Shown: positions 1 to 8,352 of the stretch, in pieces | Layout of the letters: each line of letters opens with the position of its first letter | Position numbering within the stretch: position 1 is the stretch's first letter | Source of the DNA: JBDTRY01 sp039931435 | GTDB taxonomy: Bacteria; Acidobacteriota; Thermoanaerobaculia; Gp7-AA8 | Reading direction: 5' to 3' | DNA length: 33,780 nt | Assembly (NCBI GenBank): GCA_039931435.1 | Contig: JBDTRY010000020.1 | Span: forward strand, 1-33,780 | Notes under the pieces: model-generated | The model's database searches: none | Told to the model about the DNA's origin: nothing | Seen by the model: only the letters and a program-made list of their open reading frames with translations | Position numbers and translations under genes: made by a program

Positions 1-367
1 CCTGGGGCTGGAGCAGGTCCCAAGGGTTTGGCTGTTCGCCAATTAAAGCGGTACGTGAGCTGGGTTTAGAACGTCGCGAGACAGTTCGGTCCCTATCTGT
101 TGTGGGCGGAGGAGATTTGAGTGGAGGTTTCCCTAGTACGAGAGGACCGGGAAGCACTGACCTCTGGTGTACCAGTTGTCCTGCCAAGGGCATCGCTGGG
201 TAGCTAAGTCGGGAAAGGATAACCGCTGAAAGCATATAAGCGGGAAGCCAACCACAAGATGAGATTTCCCTGAAGACCCGTGGTAGATGACCACGTTGAT
301 AGGCGAGAGGTGTAAGGGTTGGCAACTCCCTTAGCTGACTCGTACTAATCGGTCGTTCGACTTGACC
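1..367 (+). rRNA. rrl: 23S ribosomal RNA, 3' end (partial)
   Basis: The window opens inside the last part of a 23S rRNA gene. The sarcin-ricin loop core AGTACGAGAGGACCGG is visible at 135-150, and the conserved GACTCGTACTAATCGGTCG stretch lies near the 3' end. The end near 367 was placed at the GACTTGACC run, which normally pairs with the 23S 5' end. No protein gene is expected here, and small ORFs crossing it are chance. The 5' part lies outside the window. Confidence 0.97.
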
Positions 368-454
368 ATATTTGCCTTGATTTGATTCGATCGCAGATCG
401 TGCTTCTGCAACCCATATTCGATTGGCCACAAGCCTGTCAGCTCTTTCAAGGTT

Positions 455-572
455 TTCCGGTGATCATAGCGAGAGGGTCACACCCGTTCCCATTCCGAAC
501 ACGGCAGTTAAGCCTCTCAGCCCCGATGATACTGCGTGGGTAACTGCGTGGGAAAGTAGGACATCGCCGGAG
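455..572 (+). rRNA. rrf: 5S ribosomal RNA
   Basis: This 118-base region carries the conserved 5S core CCCGTTCCCATTCCGAAC and the GGCAGTTAAGCC stretch. Its ends TCCGGTG and CATCGCCGGA pair to close helix I, which sets the boundaries to within a few bases. It follows the 23S gene by about 87 bases in the normal bacterial order, so it belongs to the same rRNA operon. Confidence 0.95.
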
Positions 573-582
573 ATTAATCACC

Positions 583-614
583 AACGCCCGAGGCAACCCC
601 TCGGGCGTTTTTTT
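583..614 (+). terminator. Rho-independent terminator of the rRNA operon
   Basis: An 11-bp perfect stem (AACGCCCGAGG / CCTCGGGCGTT) closes a CAACC loop and runs into a seven-T tract. It starts about 10 bases after the 5S gene and separates the rRNA operon from the convergent gene that ends at 629. Confidence 0.9.
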
Positions 615-628
615 GTCATGAACGGTTT

Positions 629-1417
629 TCAGAACTCCCATTCCACCGCGATCCGCGCAAAGTCACCTTCCTGGCGGTTACCACCAGCGAGGTCCATGGA
701 GACTCCAAGGCGAACCGTGAGATCGTGGGGCAGGCTGAACGCAACCTGAGGAATTACCGAGCTTGATCCGCCGGAGCCCTGGTAATGCAGTTCCGCTCCC
801 AGTCGTATGCGCTCGCTGGGGTCATACCGAATTCCAAAAGCCGGATTGAACGAGGAGCGGGTTTCGCCGGTCGCAACTTCCTCCGCCAGGTTCAGGGTGG
901 CGTTCGCTTTGCCCGCGAGAAAATCCTTTGAGAGAATCAGCCGCGGTTCCACTCCGGTTTCTCGTGTCCCGTTTTCTGCCCGCTGAGAATTGACCTCCGC
1001 TGAGACGGCGACGTCGACCGGCCGGGTTCCCTCGTCGCTGAAGCGATGACGAACCTCCACTCTGCCCTCGGCCATGGCTCCGCCCTCCCCGCCGGCCCTG
1101 GTGAGGCGACCGTCGATCATCGTGTGGTCACTGATCCCGTATTCCAAAGCCACAGTGTTTCGCAGCGAGTCCCCGCCCGTGGGATTCCGCACCAGATCCA
1201 GCCAGTATTCCGGTTCGATTTCGCCTCGCTCCAGGGTTAGAAAAACGAGCGTTTCGTCCAGATAGTCGTCCTTGTGTGCGAAGGCTGGACTGGTGCTTCC
1301 CAGAATGGCAAACAGCAGAGCGACAAAGAAAGGGCGCCGTGATCGAATGACTTCTTGCGACCCTTGTGGCGGCTCGCCATGGATGGTCAGGCTATTCTGG
1401 TCTCTCACGATGCTCAC
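629..1417 (-). CDS. Putative outer-membrane beta-barrel protein
   Basis: This is a 262-residue secreted protein. A positively charged RSRR segment precedes a hydrophobic stretch (about residues 29-45) ending in PAFA, a good signal peptidase I site, so mature protein starts near H48. The rest alternates polar and hydrophobic residues as in beta-strands and ends in WEF, the terminal aromatic signal recognised by the BAM machinery. I do not recognise the family; it could be a structural or transport-associated barrel. The start is a GTG at 1417 with GGAG only three bases upstream; a second GTG three codons later would give better spacing. The n-region is long for a signal peptide, so the true start may be further in. 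It converges on the rRNA operon and is divergent from the squalene synthase-like gene. Confidence 0.7.
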   Translation of the reverse strand: MSIVRDQNSLTIHGEPPQGSQEVIRSRRPFFVALLFAILGSTSPAFAHKDDYLDETLVFLTLERGEIEPEYWLDLVRNPTGGDSLRNTVALEYGISDHTMIDGRLTRAGGEGGAMAEGRVEVRHRFSDEGTRPVDVAVSAEVNSQRAENGTRETGVEPRLILSKDFLAGKANATLNLAEEVATGETRSSFNPAFGIRYDPSERIRLGAELHYQGSGGSSSVIPQVAFSLPHDLTVRLGVSMDLAGGNRQEGDFARIAVEWEF

Positions 1418-1528
1418 TTTCTCCGAGCGATCTTTCTTCCACCGGCGCGGGTTCGGCTGTGCTGATGCGCTGCATCGTTGGAGATGGCGAGGGTCGTGCC
1501 AGTCTGGGTACTTTCAGATGGGCAACAC

Positions 1529-1557
1529 TTGCGACCCGTTTCAGAAATTCGTAGGAT
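1529..1557 (+). promoter_or_regulatory. Candidate sigma70-type promoter of the squalene/phytoene synthase gene
   Basis: TTGCGA at 1529-1534 and TAGGAT at 1552-1557 are separated by exactly 17 bases. The predicted transcript would begin about six bases before the ATG at 1571, which explains the lack of a well-spaced Shine-Dalgarno and argues against the longer ORF start at 1478. Each hexamer matches consensus at four of six bases. Confidence 0.4.
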
Positions 1558-1570
1558 CGCGCCAAGCCTG

Positions 1571-2530
1571 ATGACCGGAATCGACGACCTGCTCGAAAAA
1601 ACGAGCCGAACCTTCGCGCTTTCGATTCCCCGCCTGCCCGAGCCTACGCGCATGGAGGTCACGGTTGCCTATCTCCTGTTCCGCATCGCGGACACGTTCG
1701 AAGACGCGGTTTTCTGGGAGCCGGCACGGCGGATCGATGCGCTGGGCCAATTCTGCACGCTTCTCGGAAATCCCGATCCTTCCGAGGCTGATCTGCTGGC
1801 AAGGGTTTGGCGTGAGCCTCGTCCTCTGGCTCACCAGGGATATCTCGAGCTGCTCGACGCTGCCCCATATGTCCTCGAAGCATTCCGCATGCTTGCTCCC
1901 ACCGCTCGAACGGTGATCGCCTCTCATGTCATCCGCTCGGCGCGCGGTATGGCCGAATTCGTCGGACGGACCGAGGACGGCACTCTGCAGCTGCGTTCGC
2001 TGAATGAGCTTCGCGATTATTGCTACGTCGTCGCGGGGATCGTCGGCGAAATGCTCTGTGACCTGTTCCTTCTCGACCGGGGGGCGTTGATCGCGGTCTC
2101 CGGACCGCTCCGCGAGCGGGCAGCCTGTTTCGGGGAGGGTCTGCAGCTTGTCAACATTCTCAAGGACTCGGCGAGCGATCGAACCGAGGGGCGAAGTTAC
2201 CTGCCAACCGGCGTAAGCCGCGCTGATGTGTTCGGGCTGGCCCGATCCGATCTCCGTGCCGCTGCGGAGTACGTTCTGATCCTTCAACGAGAAGGTGCAC
2301 CGCGGGGTATCGTGGAGTTCACGGCCCTACCAGTGCAGCTGGCTACGGCTTCTCTGGACCGGATCGAGCGATCGGGGCCGGGAGCAAAGATCAGCCGCCT
2401 GGAACTCTTCCGTATCGTTGCCACCCTCGAGAAGGCGCTGAACCGCGGCGAACCGGCGGTTCCCCGAGGTTCCGCCGGCCCGGATGAGTCCCGGTCGATG
2501 GAACCCCTGCCGCCTCGCCGGCGAAGGTAG
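1571..2530 (+). CDS. Squalene/phytoene synthase family protein
   Basis: This 319-residue trans-isoprenyl diphosphate synthase-like enzyme would condense two prenyl diphosphates head to head (for example FPP to squalene). The first Asp-rich motif is DTFED at residues 41-45. The second is in NILKDSASDRTEGRSYLP at 195-212 (Asp199, Asp203), and YCYVVAGIVGE at 150-160 matches the conserved YC-x-VAG-x-VG segment. Both Mg-diphosphate sites therefore look intact. The squalene-synthase-like TSRTFALSIPRLP start leans towards squalene over phytoene. The reading frame is open from 1478, but the first 31 codons resemble nothing in the family, so the ATG at 1571 is preferred. The C-terminus ends in a basic RRRR tail. 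No other isoprenoid or hopanoid gene is adjacent, so the product cannot be fixed from context. Confidence 0.88.
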   Translation: MTGIDDLLEKTSRTFALSIPRLPEPTRMEVTVAYLLFRIADTFEDAVFWEPARRIDALGQFCTLLGNPDPSEADLLARVWREPRPLAHQGYLELLDAAPYVLEAFRMLAPTARTVIASHVIRSARGMAEFVGRTEDGTLQLRSLNELRDYCYVVAGIVGEMLCDLFLLDRGALIAVSGPLRERAACFGEGLQLVNILKDSASDRTEGRSYLPTGVSRADVFGLARSDLRAAAEYVLILQREGAPRGIVEFTALPVQLATASLDRIERSGPGAKISRLELFRIVATLEKALNRGEPAVPRGSAGPDESRSMEPLPPRRRR

Positions 2531-2682
2531 CCGGGGGATTCTCGCGGTGGGGCGCGCTCGGCTGATCAGGGCAGTCTGACCAGCCGCGATCTTGACATCG
2601 TTGATCTTGCTATGGTTGTCTCTATCACGCAAAATCGAAAAGAGGCTCCAAAGCAGACAGAACCGGTCCGAAAGGCGACGTC

Positions 2683-3960
2683 ATGCATGTGATTCTTCAA
2701 GGTAGTTTTAGCCATTTCGGCGCGGAACAGCTTCTGACGCTTATTTCATCGCATCAACACTCCGGTACGCTCGAAGTGATCGGAGATCGCGACACGGCGC
2801 GCCTTTACTTCCTCGACGGTGAGGCTGTTTACGCCACCGGCCCCTTTGGATCGACCGGTGAGACGCTCGTGGCCGATCTGTTCGCCTGGGACGACGGGTC
2901 CTTTACGTTTTCCGACGATTCTACCCTTCCCGCCGGTGTGGAGTCCGCGGCGATCAATCTGGAGTCGGCTTTCACGGAAGGAAAACAGCGAGCTGACGAG
3001 TGGCGTGGCCTCCTGAGGTTCTACCCGAACGATCAGCTGCGCCTGCGAGTGGTGGCGGATCCCCGAACCGACGGAGCGATCAACCTCACTACAGATGAGT
3101 TCAAGCTGCTGATGAAGATCGGGCAGGGCATGTCCCTTTCTCGCTTGCGTGAGGATCTTCAGAGGCCGGTACTGGAGCTCTACCGTACTTTGCAGCGTCT
3201 CGAGGAAGGGGGTCTGCTGGAGAGGCTGCCCCTGACGGAAGAACCGGAGACTTCCACTGCCGAGCCGGAACCGAGCACCGATCTCGAGACGCACACACCA
3301 CCGCCGTTCGAATCCTCGCCTTCCGAGGATTGGATCGTTCCGCCGCCTGCCGAGGACGCGCCCGAGTCCGATGCGAACGCGCAGCCGGAGCCGGTGTATC
3401 CGCCGGAACCCTCCCCGGTCTCTGATCTTATGAATCCGGCATTTGCGGGCACGCTTGATCCCTCACCTGCCTTCATCCCATCCCCCGAGCCGCAGTTCGA
3501 CGGTGGCGCGACGATGATGCTGGATAGCCCGCCGCCGCAGGAGGCTCCTGCTGCCTCCCACTGGGCTCTCCCCGATGCCCCGACTGCATCCCGCATGGGA
3601 ACGTTGCAGATGCCATTCGCAGAACTGAAGACGATGTCCGGGGTTCCTGCGTCGGGAGTACTCATTTCTTCCTCCGGCTCGAGGATTCTCTTGACGGAAA
3701 ATGCCTACTCTATCGGCCGGAGCACCGGGCAGGACATTCCCATCACCGACATCAGCGTGTCTTCCAAACATGCTCGGATTTCCCGGACATTTGAGGGGTT
3801 TGTCCTCGAGGATCTGAACAGCCGAAACGGCACGTTCGTCAATGGTGAGCGCATCAGCGAGCCTCGGGTGATTTCCGAAGGCGACGTTGTCGGATTCGGA
3901 AAGGTGGTCTTCACCTTCAGTCTTGCGCCGAGAGAAGGCGTATCGCCAGCCTATTCCTGA
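2683..3960 (+). CDS. DUF4388 and FHA domain signalling protein
   Basis: This 425-residue cytoplasmic protein has three parts. Residues 1-100 match the DUF4388 (PATAN-like) fold, including SGTLEVIGDRDTARLYFLDGEAVYA. A winged-helix-like stretch (about 110-178) follows, then a long acidic Pro/Glu-rich linker (180-320). A C-terminal FHA domain (about 333-415) carries GRS at 345-347, SSKH at 360-363 and NSRNGT at 379-384, the phosphothreonine-binding residues. The family logic is an adaptor that reads Ser/Thr phosphorylation, often linked to motility, polarity or gene control; the partner is unknown. AAAGGCG sits eight bases upstream of the ATG. It converges with the PrsW-like gene, leaving 18 bases between stops. 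No kinase is next to it. Confidence 0.88.
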   Translation: MHVILQGSFSHFGAEQLLTLISSHQHSGTLEVIGDRDTARLYFLDGEAVYATGPFGSTGETLVADLFAWDDGSFTFSDDSTLPAGVESAAINLESAFTEGKQRADEWRGLLRFYPNDQLRLRVVADPRTDGAINLTTDEFKLLMKIGQGMSLSRLREDLQRPVLELYRTLQRLEEGGLLERLPLTEEPETSTAEPEPSTDLETHTPPPFESSPSEDWIVPPPAEDAPESDANAQPEPVYPPEPSPVSDLMNPAFAGTLDPSPAFIPSPEPQFDGGATMMLDSPPPQEAPAASHWALPDAPTASRMGTLQMPFAELKTMSGVPASGVLISSSGSRILLTENAYSIGRSTGQDIPITDISVSSKHARISRTFEGFVLEDLNSRNGTFVNGERISEPRVISEGDVVGFGKVVFTFSLAPREGVSPAYS

Positions 3961-3978
3961 ACGCGCAGAACAGTGGTT

Positions 3979-5034
3979 TCAGGCGGCGCTCTGCCCACCG
4001 GCAACCGTTCGCTCCAGCATTCGTAATTGCCAGAGGTCGTGCGCCGAGCGGTGGAGGATGGGGGCCAGTGCAAGTTCTCCGGTTTTGCCGATGCTTTGTT
4101 TCAGGAAGCGCAGCTCGGTGAGTTTCTCGCTCACTTCCTCGTCATAGACCACAGGAAATCCGCTTTCCCGCATCATGAGGATGCCCTTGGCGCGAAGAGA
4201 CAGCTCCGCGTGAAGCCTCAGGAAACAGAGCATGTCCGCCAGAACCGGTCCCCCGAAATGCTCCCGCAGGGACTGCAGGTAGTGTCCGGGTCGCGAAAGA
4301 TCGAACTCATCTGAGTGAATCGCTGCTAGGAGCTCGGAGTCAATGTCGAAACCGGTTCCCAGCCATGACTGCAGAAAACGTTCGCTTTGGCTGAATACGA
4401 TCATGAGCAGGGGAGGGAGGGCGAGGATGATCACAACCGCGGACATCATTGGGGAAAGCACGAATTGATTGAAGAGCGAGTGTACGGAAAAGGCGATGGC
4501 CAGTCCGGGCAGCATCAGCCAGAAAGCCTCGGACTCTCTTCGTTCCATCATGACCTTGGCGGTCATAGCCAGGATGGCGGTGCAACCGCCGTGCATCACC
4601 GCGGTGCCGAACCCCCGCACGACCCACAGGCCCAGGGAGCCCTCGTTCAGAGCGAGCATGTAGTAAAGGTTTTCAACGAGGGCAAAACCGGCCCCGGCAG
4701 CAAATCCGAAGATTGCGGCGTCGACGAGGAACCCGATCCGGCGCGTTCTCAGCAGAAAAAGGACGGGCAGCGCCTTCAGGAACTCCTCGAGCAGTGGAGT
4801 GACGAACCTGACCAGGAAGGCGTGATCGATGCTTGTGCTCTGAAAAATCCGGTTGTTGAGAAAGTAACTGATGACGGCCACCGCCGAGCCCGAAACGATT
4901 ACCTTCAGAAGCGTGCGCAGGTGGACGAGCTTGTAGCTGTCCAGATAGAGGAGGCTCGAAAGGAAAATGCAGACGGGAAGAAAGGCCAGCGCGATTATCA
5001 TCGATAGTGAATTGGGAGGGTAGCGTGCAGGCAT
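3979..5034 (-). CDS. PrsW-like intramembrane metalloprotease
   Basis: This is a 351-residue polytopic membrane protein of the PrsW/CPBP-related group. The conserved segments are in order: PLLEEFLK with Glu83, Glu84 and Lys87; GFALVENLYY with Glu121-Asn122; His148 in AVMHGG; and VHSLFN with His185 and Asn189. These are the expected metal-binding and catalytic positions, so the protease core looks intact. About seven membrane segments occupy residues 10-220, followed by a soluble helical tail of about 130 residues with no recognised domain. In Bacillus, PrsW cleaves a membrane anti-sigma factor; a membrane anti-sigma factor is encoded at 9958-10725 here, but linking the two is speculation. No clear Shine-Dalgarno precedes the ATG at 5034; ATG 12 codons later is an alternative. 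Confidence 0.82.
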   Translation of the reverse strand: MPARYPPNSLSMIIALAFLPVCIFLSSLLYLDSYKLVHLRTLLKVIVSGSAVAVISYFLNNRIFQSTSIDHAFLVRFVTPLLEEFLKALPVLFLLRTRRIGFLVDAAIFGFAAGAGFALVENLYYMLALNEGSLGLWVVRGFGTAVMHGGCTAILAMTAKVMMERRESEAFWLMLPGLAIAFSVHSLFNQFVLSPMMSAVVIILALPPLLMIVFSQSERFLQSWLGTGFDIDSELLAAIHSDEFDLSRPGHYLQSLREHFGGPVLADMLCFLRLHAELSLRAKGILMMRESGFPVVYDEEVSEKLTELRFLKQSIGKTGELALAPILHRSAHDLWQLRMLERTVAGGQSAA

Positions 5035-5196
5035 CCGGGGAATGACAATTGGCGATTCCCGTCACGAAGCGGCCCGTTACCCGACGCTGCGGTCAGAACG
5101 CGGGTCATCGCGAATCGAAGCGCGGGATCGTGGCAGTGGCCGGGCGCGTTGCGTTCGTGGTTCGTTCCCCGAGGAACCGGAGGAGGGAGTTAATCG

Positions 5197-8160
5197 TCAG
5201 CGCAGGAGCTTGAGCGATACCATCACCTCGTCTGAATTCTTTCCACCTCTCTGAAATGCTTTTGCGTAACCCACCGAGAATGTCGATTCGAGGTTGGAGA
5301 ACATCACCAGTGAGAGATCGACCTGAGCGCCGGCATCGTACACCTTTCTTCGGAAGTCTCCCTGGTCATCGTCCGTGAGCAACCCACCACCGAAGACGGC
5401 CAGTCTGGCCCAGTTCGCGTAGAGGCCGGGGACACCGACCTTTCTGAAACGGACCGGAGGCAATGTCAGCTCAAGGGTGGCCTTGCCGAATTGGCGCCCG
5501 CCGACTTCATCGAGATCAATCCCCGGGAAACTGTAAAGGTCACGGTAGCGACGAACCTCCTGATAATCGACCCAGTTGTTACCGAACCCGCCGAAGAAAA
5601 AGTTGGCGAAGCTGTTGGTGCGTTCGCCGAACGATTTCCCTGCAGCGGTTCGGAACCAGAGCGAGGTGTGATCCAGGGGGAGAGGGATGCCGCGATCGAA
5701 ACTGCCGTAGAACCGGGGAAAGAAATCGGAATTGACGAGACTGCCACTGGCCCCCAGGCTCCACTCCAGTCCCCTCTCGTAGTCCACGGCCCCGATCGTT
5801 CTGCGCAGGTTCTGGTAGTCGAGGTGGCCGCCGGCCGTGGCGTACTTGTCGAAGGGGGCCGGAACGTTCTGAAAATCGGGAAGCGTGTCAATGTCACCGT
5901 AATAGGCTGCTCCGATGGTGTACTGAAGCGTCCTCGGTTTTTCGAACACCAGATACTTCTGATAGGAGCCGGCAGCGGAGTATCCCTTGCGGCTGACTTT
6001 GGTCGGGCCGAAGAGGTCGTAAAAATCCGTGGCGTTGTATTTCAGCCGAACCTTCCACGGCGAATGGCTGTAGCCGAAGTTCAAGTGCAGTCGTTCATCG
6101 CTTTTCAGAGAGTTGTCGGGACTGTAGGCAGCGGTAAGGTCGATACTGTCCAGGCCGAGAGGGTCTGAGGCGTTGAAGCGAAGTCCGGCCGCCACCGTGT
6201 CCTTGTAACCCTCGAGGACCGGATAGACCGACCCGAGCCGTATCTGGCTGAAAGCATCGTATGGTCCGTTGTAGGTCGTGATTTTGTCGAGATCGACGCG
6301 GGCCGGTGAGCCGGCATTCCATGATTTCACGATCGGATACTTTTCCACTACTTCCTGGCCAAGGTAGTTGACGGCGTTGATGTCTTCGCGCACCTCGATG
6401 GGAAGCAGGACAGGAACGAAGCCGCCCGTCGTATAGCGGAAGGCAAGGAGTGTGTTGTCCGAAAACGAGACAGGGCGGAACAGTCCAGTCTCGGCGTTGG
6501 TGATGGCCTCCATCTTCCCGGTGGCAAAGTCGTAACGGAAAATGTTCGAGACACCCGTGAAGTATGAAGTTCCGTAAAGATAGTGTCCGTCCGGGGAAAA
6601 AACGAAGTTCTCCGGACCGTTGTTCTCGAACTCGTGCAGGACCTCGAACGATGAATCGCCTTGAAGGAGAGCTGCCACGTTCATGGAGACGAGCTTCTGC
6701 CGGCCGGAGACGTCGATCATCGATGCACTGATCTTCGTCCCGTCGGGTGCCAGGTCGATATCGAACAGGTCCGTTCCGTATTCCAGAGTGAGGATCGTGT
6801 TCCAGGCGGTATAGGGCGGCGGAATTCGCACCAGCGACGAGATTCCGTTGTGATGCTGAATTCCCCAGATGGAGTGATCGACGGGGTTCACTACGAGGTC
6901 GCCCGTGCGTACGTCCTTGATCAGCCTTCGCTGACGCCGCGTGGCCAGATCAAGCTCGTTCAGATCCCGCCAGCCCTGGCTGTTGTCCGTGGTGTAGAAA
7001 ATCTTTTTTGTTCGCGGATCAAAAGCCATCGAGGTGACGAAGTAGAGCGCCGGACCGATTACCTCGGTGAGCGTTTCCACGCGTCCAGTGACTACGTCGA
7101 TCGCCGCAATCTCCGCGGGCTTGCCAGGGCGGTTGATGGCCGCGTAGAGCAGGTGTGAAGCGGGGTCGTAGTACGACCGCGATACCGAGCCCAGAGTTTC
7201 CGTGGTTATGGGCTTCTCGGCTGTCACCGGGTACTGACGAATCAGAGCCAGGTTTGCCTTCTGCCATTCGTGCTCGCTGGAAATCCAGCGGCGCCATTCG
7301 TCGTCGAGTGACTGCCCGTAGACGTTTTTGAACTGGGAGGCGAAGTAACGCTTGCTTCCTTTCGTTCGATTGACCCAGGCGATCAGCTTTTCGGGCCCGT
7401 ACTGCGCCGCCAGCCAGGTCATGAACCGCGTTCCATAGAGATAAGAGTTCTGCCCTACCTGGAAGTCGATGGTGGTTCCTTCCGACTCCAGCCCGACGAC
7501 GTCGAAAAAGTATGCGTTCTCCGCAACCATTGTTCTGAAGACCATTTCGTCGTAGCCGCCAAGGACCCGTCCCACTCCGCCCGCCATCCACGTCTCGAGG
7601 AATACCGCGATCCCTTCCTCGTACCACCTCGGGGCGTACCAGCGTGGGCTGGTAAGAAAGCTGTAGTACATCGACATCGGGTTTTCTTTGATCGGCGCAA
7701 CTTTGCCGTGGAAAAGTTTGCGGTATCGCAGATCACTGTCCGCGCCCTTGTCCGTGACCACCACGTGAACGAGTTCGTGGTGCATGAGCCAGTTCATGCG
7801 CTCGTTGGCGGGCATGGTCTCGTAGACATAGTCGAACGGCTCGATCCCGATGCTCAGGTAGTTCCATGGAACCGTCGACGTACCTCCGTGGCCGAAATCC
7901 CCGAAGTCCTGCATGAGTACGAGGACTGGCTCCGTTGGCGTGTAGTCGAACAGTTTCTCGTGGAAAGCCAGAGAGTTCTCGAAGCTCCGGGCCAGGTGGA
8001 ACGACAGGTATTCGTGGGCCTTGTCGTAGTAAACGAGATTGAGATCGGGCGTCCGGCGGGAGTGGAGTTCCTGAGCCTCCGCTGCCGCAGCACCGAAAAG
8101 GCCACAGAGGACGATCAGCAACCGTACGGTTATTTGGGCGTAGTGTCTTCCGGCGGTCAT
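5197..8160 (-). CDS. Secreted HExxH metallopeptidase, beta-propeller and C-terminal barrel fusion (paralogue 1)
   Basis: This is a 987-residue exported protein. A signal peptide ends near residue 29 (AAAAEA/QE). The peptidase part (about 35-300) has HELVH at 128-132 and RWYEEG at 178-183, so His128, His132 and Glu182 would bind zinc as in gluzincins of the peptidase-MA type. Residues about 310-620 contain repeated FSPDG-type and DPRTKKIFYTT-like blades of a TolB/WD40-like propeller. The last 340 residues are rich in alternating aromatic strands and look like an outer-membrane barrel ending in VSLKLLR. The likely location is the outer membrane with the peptidase in the periplasm or outside. 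The gene at 13567 has the same architecture. No Shine-Dalgarno is visible; a small CAGGG/CCCTG hairpin sits directly before the ATG. Confidence 0.82.
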   Translation of the reverse strand: MTAGRHYAQITVRLLIVLCGLFGAAAAEAQELHSRRTPDLNLVYYDKAHEYLSFHLARSFENSLAFHEKLFDYTPTEPVLVLMQDFGDFGHGGTSTVPWNYLSIGIEPFDYVYETMPANERMNWLMHHELVHVVVTDKGADSDLRYRKLFHGKVAPIKENPMSMYYSFLTSPRWYAPRWYEEGIAVFLETWMAGGVGRVLGGYDEMVFRTMVAENAYFFDVVGLESEGTTIDFQVGQNSYLYGTRFMTWLAAQYGPEKLIAWVNRTKGSKRYFASQFKNVYGQSLDDEWRRWISSEHEWQKANLALIRQYPVTAEKPITTETLGSVSRSYYDPASHLLYAAINRPGKPAEIAAIDVVTGRVETLTEVIGPALYFVTSMAFDPRTKKIFYTTDNSQGWRDLNELDLATRRQRRLIKDVRTGDLVVNPVDHSIWGIQHHNGISSLVRIPPPYTAWNTILTLEYGTDLFDIDLAPDGTKISASMIDVSGRQKLVSMNVAALLQGDSSFEVLHEFENNGPENFVFSPDGHYLYGTSYFTGVSNIFRYDFATGKMEAITNAETGLFRPVSFSDNTLLAFRYTTGGFVPVLLPIEVREDINAVNYLGQEVVEKYPIVKSWNAGSPARVDLDKITTYNGPYDAFSQIRLGSVYPVLEGYKDTVAAGLRFNASDPLGLDSIDLTAAYSPDNSLKSDERLHLNFGYSHSPWKVRLKYNATDFYDLFGPTKVSRKGYSAAGSYQKYLVFEKPRTLQYTIGAAYYGDIDTLPDFQNVPAPFDKYATAGGHLDYQNLRRTIGAVDYERGLEWSLGASGSLVNSDFFPRFYGSFDRGIPLPLDHTSLWFRTAAGKSFGERTNSFANFFFGGFGNNWVDYQEVRRYRDLYSFPGIDLDEVGGRQFGKATLELTLPPVRFRKVGVPGLYANWARLAVFGGGLLTDDDQGDFRRKVYDAGAQVDLSLVMFSNLESTFSVGYAKAFQRGGKNSDEVMVSLKLLR

Positions 8161-8216
8161 TCAGGGGGACCCTGCATGTCAGGAAAATGTTAAATGTTTG
8201 AGACGGCCCGAGACCA

Positions 8217-8246
8217 CTTATAGCGCGGCACGCGGGGGAACCGCAA
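8217..8246 (-). promoter_or_regulatory. Candidate sigma70-type promoter of the 8160 gene
   Basis: On the minus strand TTGCGG (8246-8241) and TATAAG (8222-8217) are 18 bases apart. This would give a leader of about 50 bases before the ATG at 8160. The site lies in the gap between the terminator at 8303-8332 and the gene. Confidence 0.45.
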
Positions 8247-8302
8247 GCCCGCGGCCATCTGGCCGGCCGCCGAGGGTTCGATGAATTGCGGCTCAATACA
8301 GC

Positions 8303-8332
8303 AAAGCGGCTCCCCGAGGGGAGCCGCTTTTT
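8303..8332 (-). terminator. Strong hairpin terminator downstream of the repetitive-protein gene
   Basis: A perfect 12-bp stem (AAAGCGGCTCCC / GGGAGCCGCTTT) encloses a four-base loop. It lies about 20 bases after the stop of the minus-strand gene ending at 8353, which is the only transcript expected to reach it. The flanking runs of five A and five T bases mean it could work in both directions, insulating the gene at 5197-8160. Confidence 0.8.
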
Positions 8333-8352
8333 GTGAGTGGAATGGAGTGCCT

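Noticed and set aside
423..749. Open frames across the 5S rRNA gene and terminator
   Set aside because: They overlap a clear 5S gene and hairpin and show no protein-like features.
2592..2626. TTGACA at 2592-2597 as a -35 for the DUF4388-FHA gene
   Set aside because: No acceptable -10 lies 16-18 bases downstream; TATGGT is only 13 bases away and TCTATC is 23.
4387..5007. Plus-strand frame antisense to the PrsW-like gene
   Set aside because: Its composition is charged and low in hydrophobic core residues; the opposite strand carries complete PrsW motifs.
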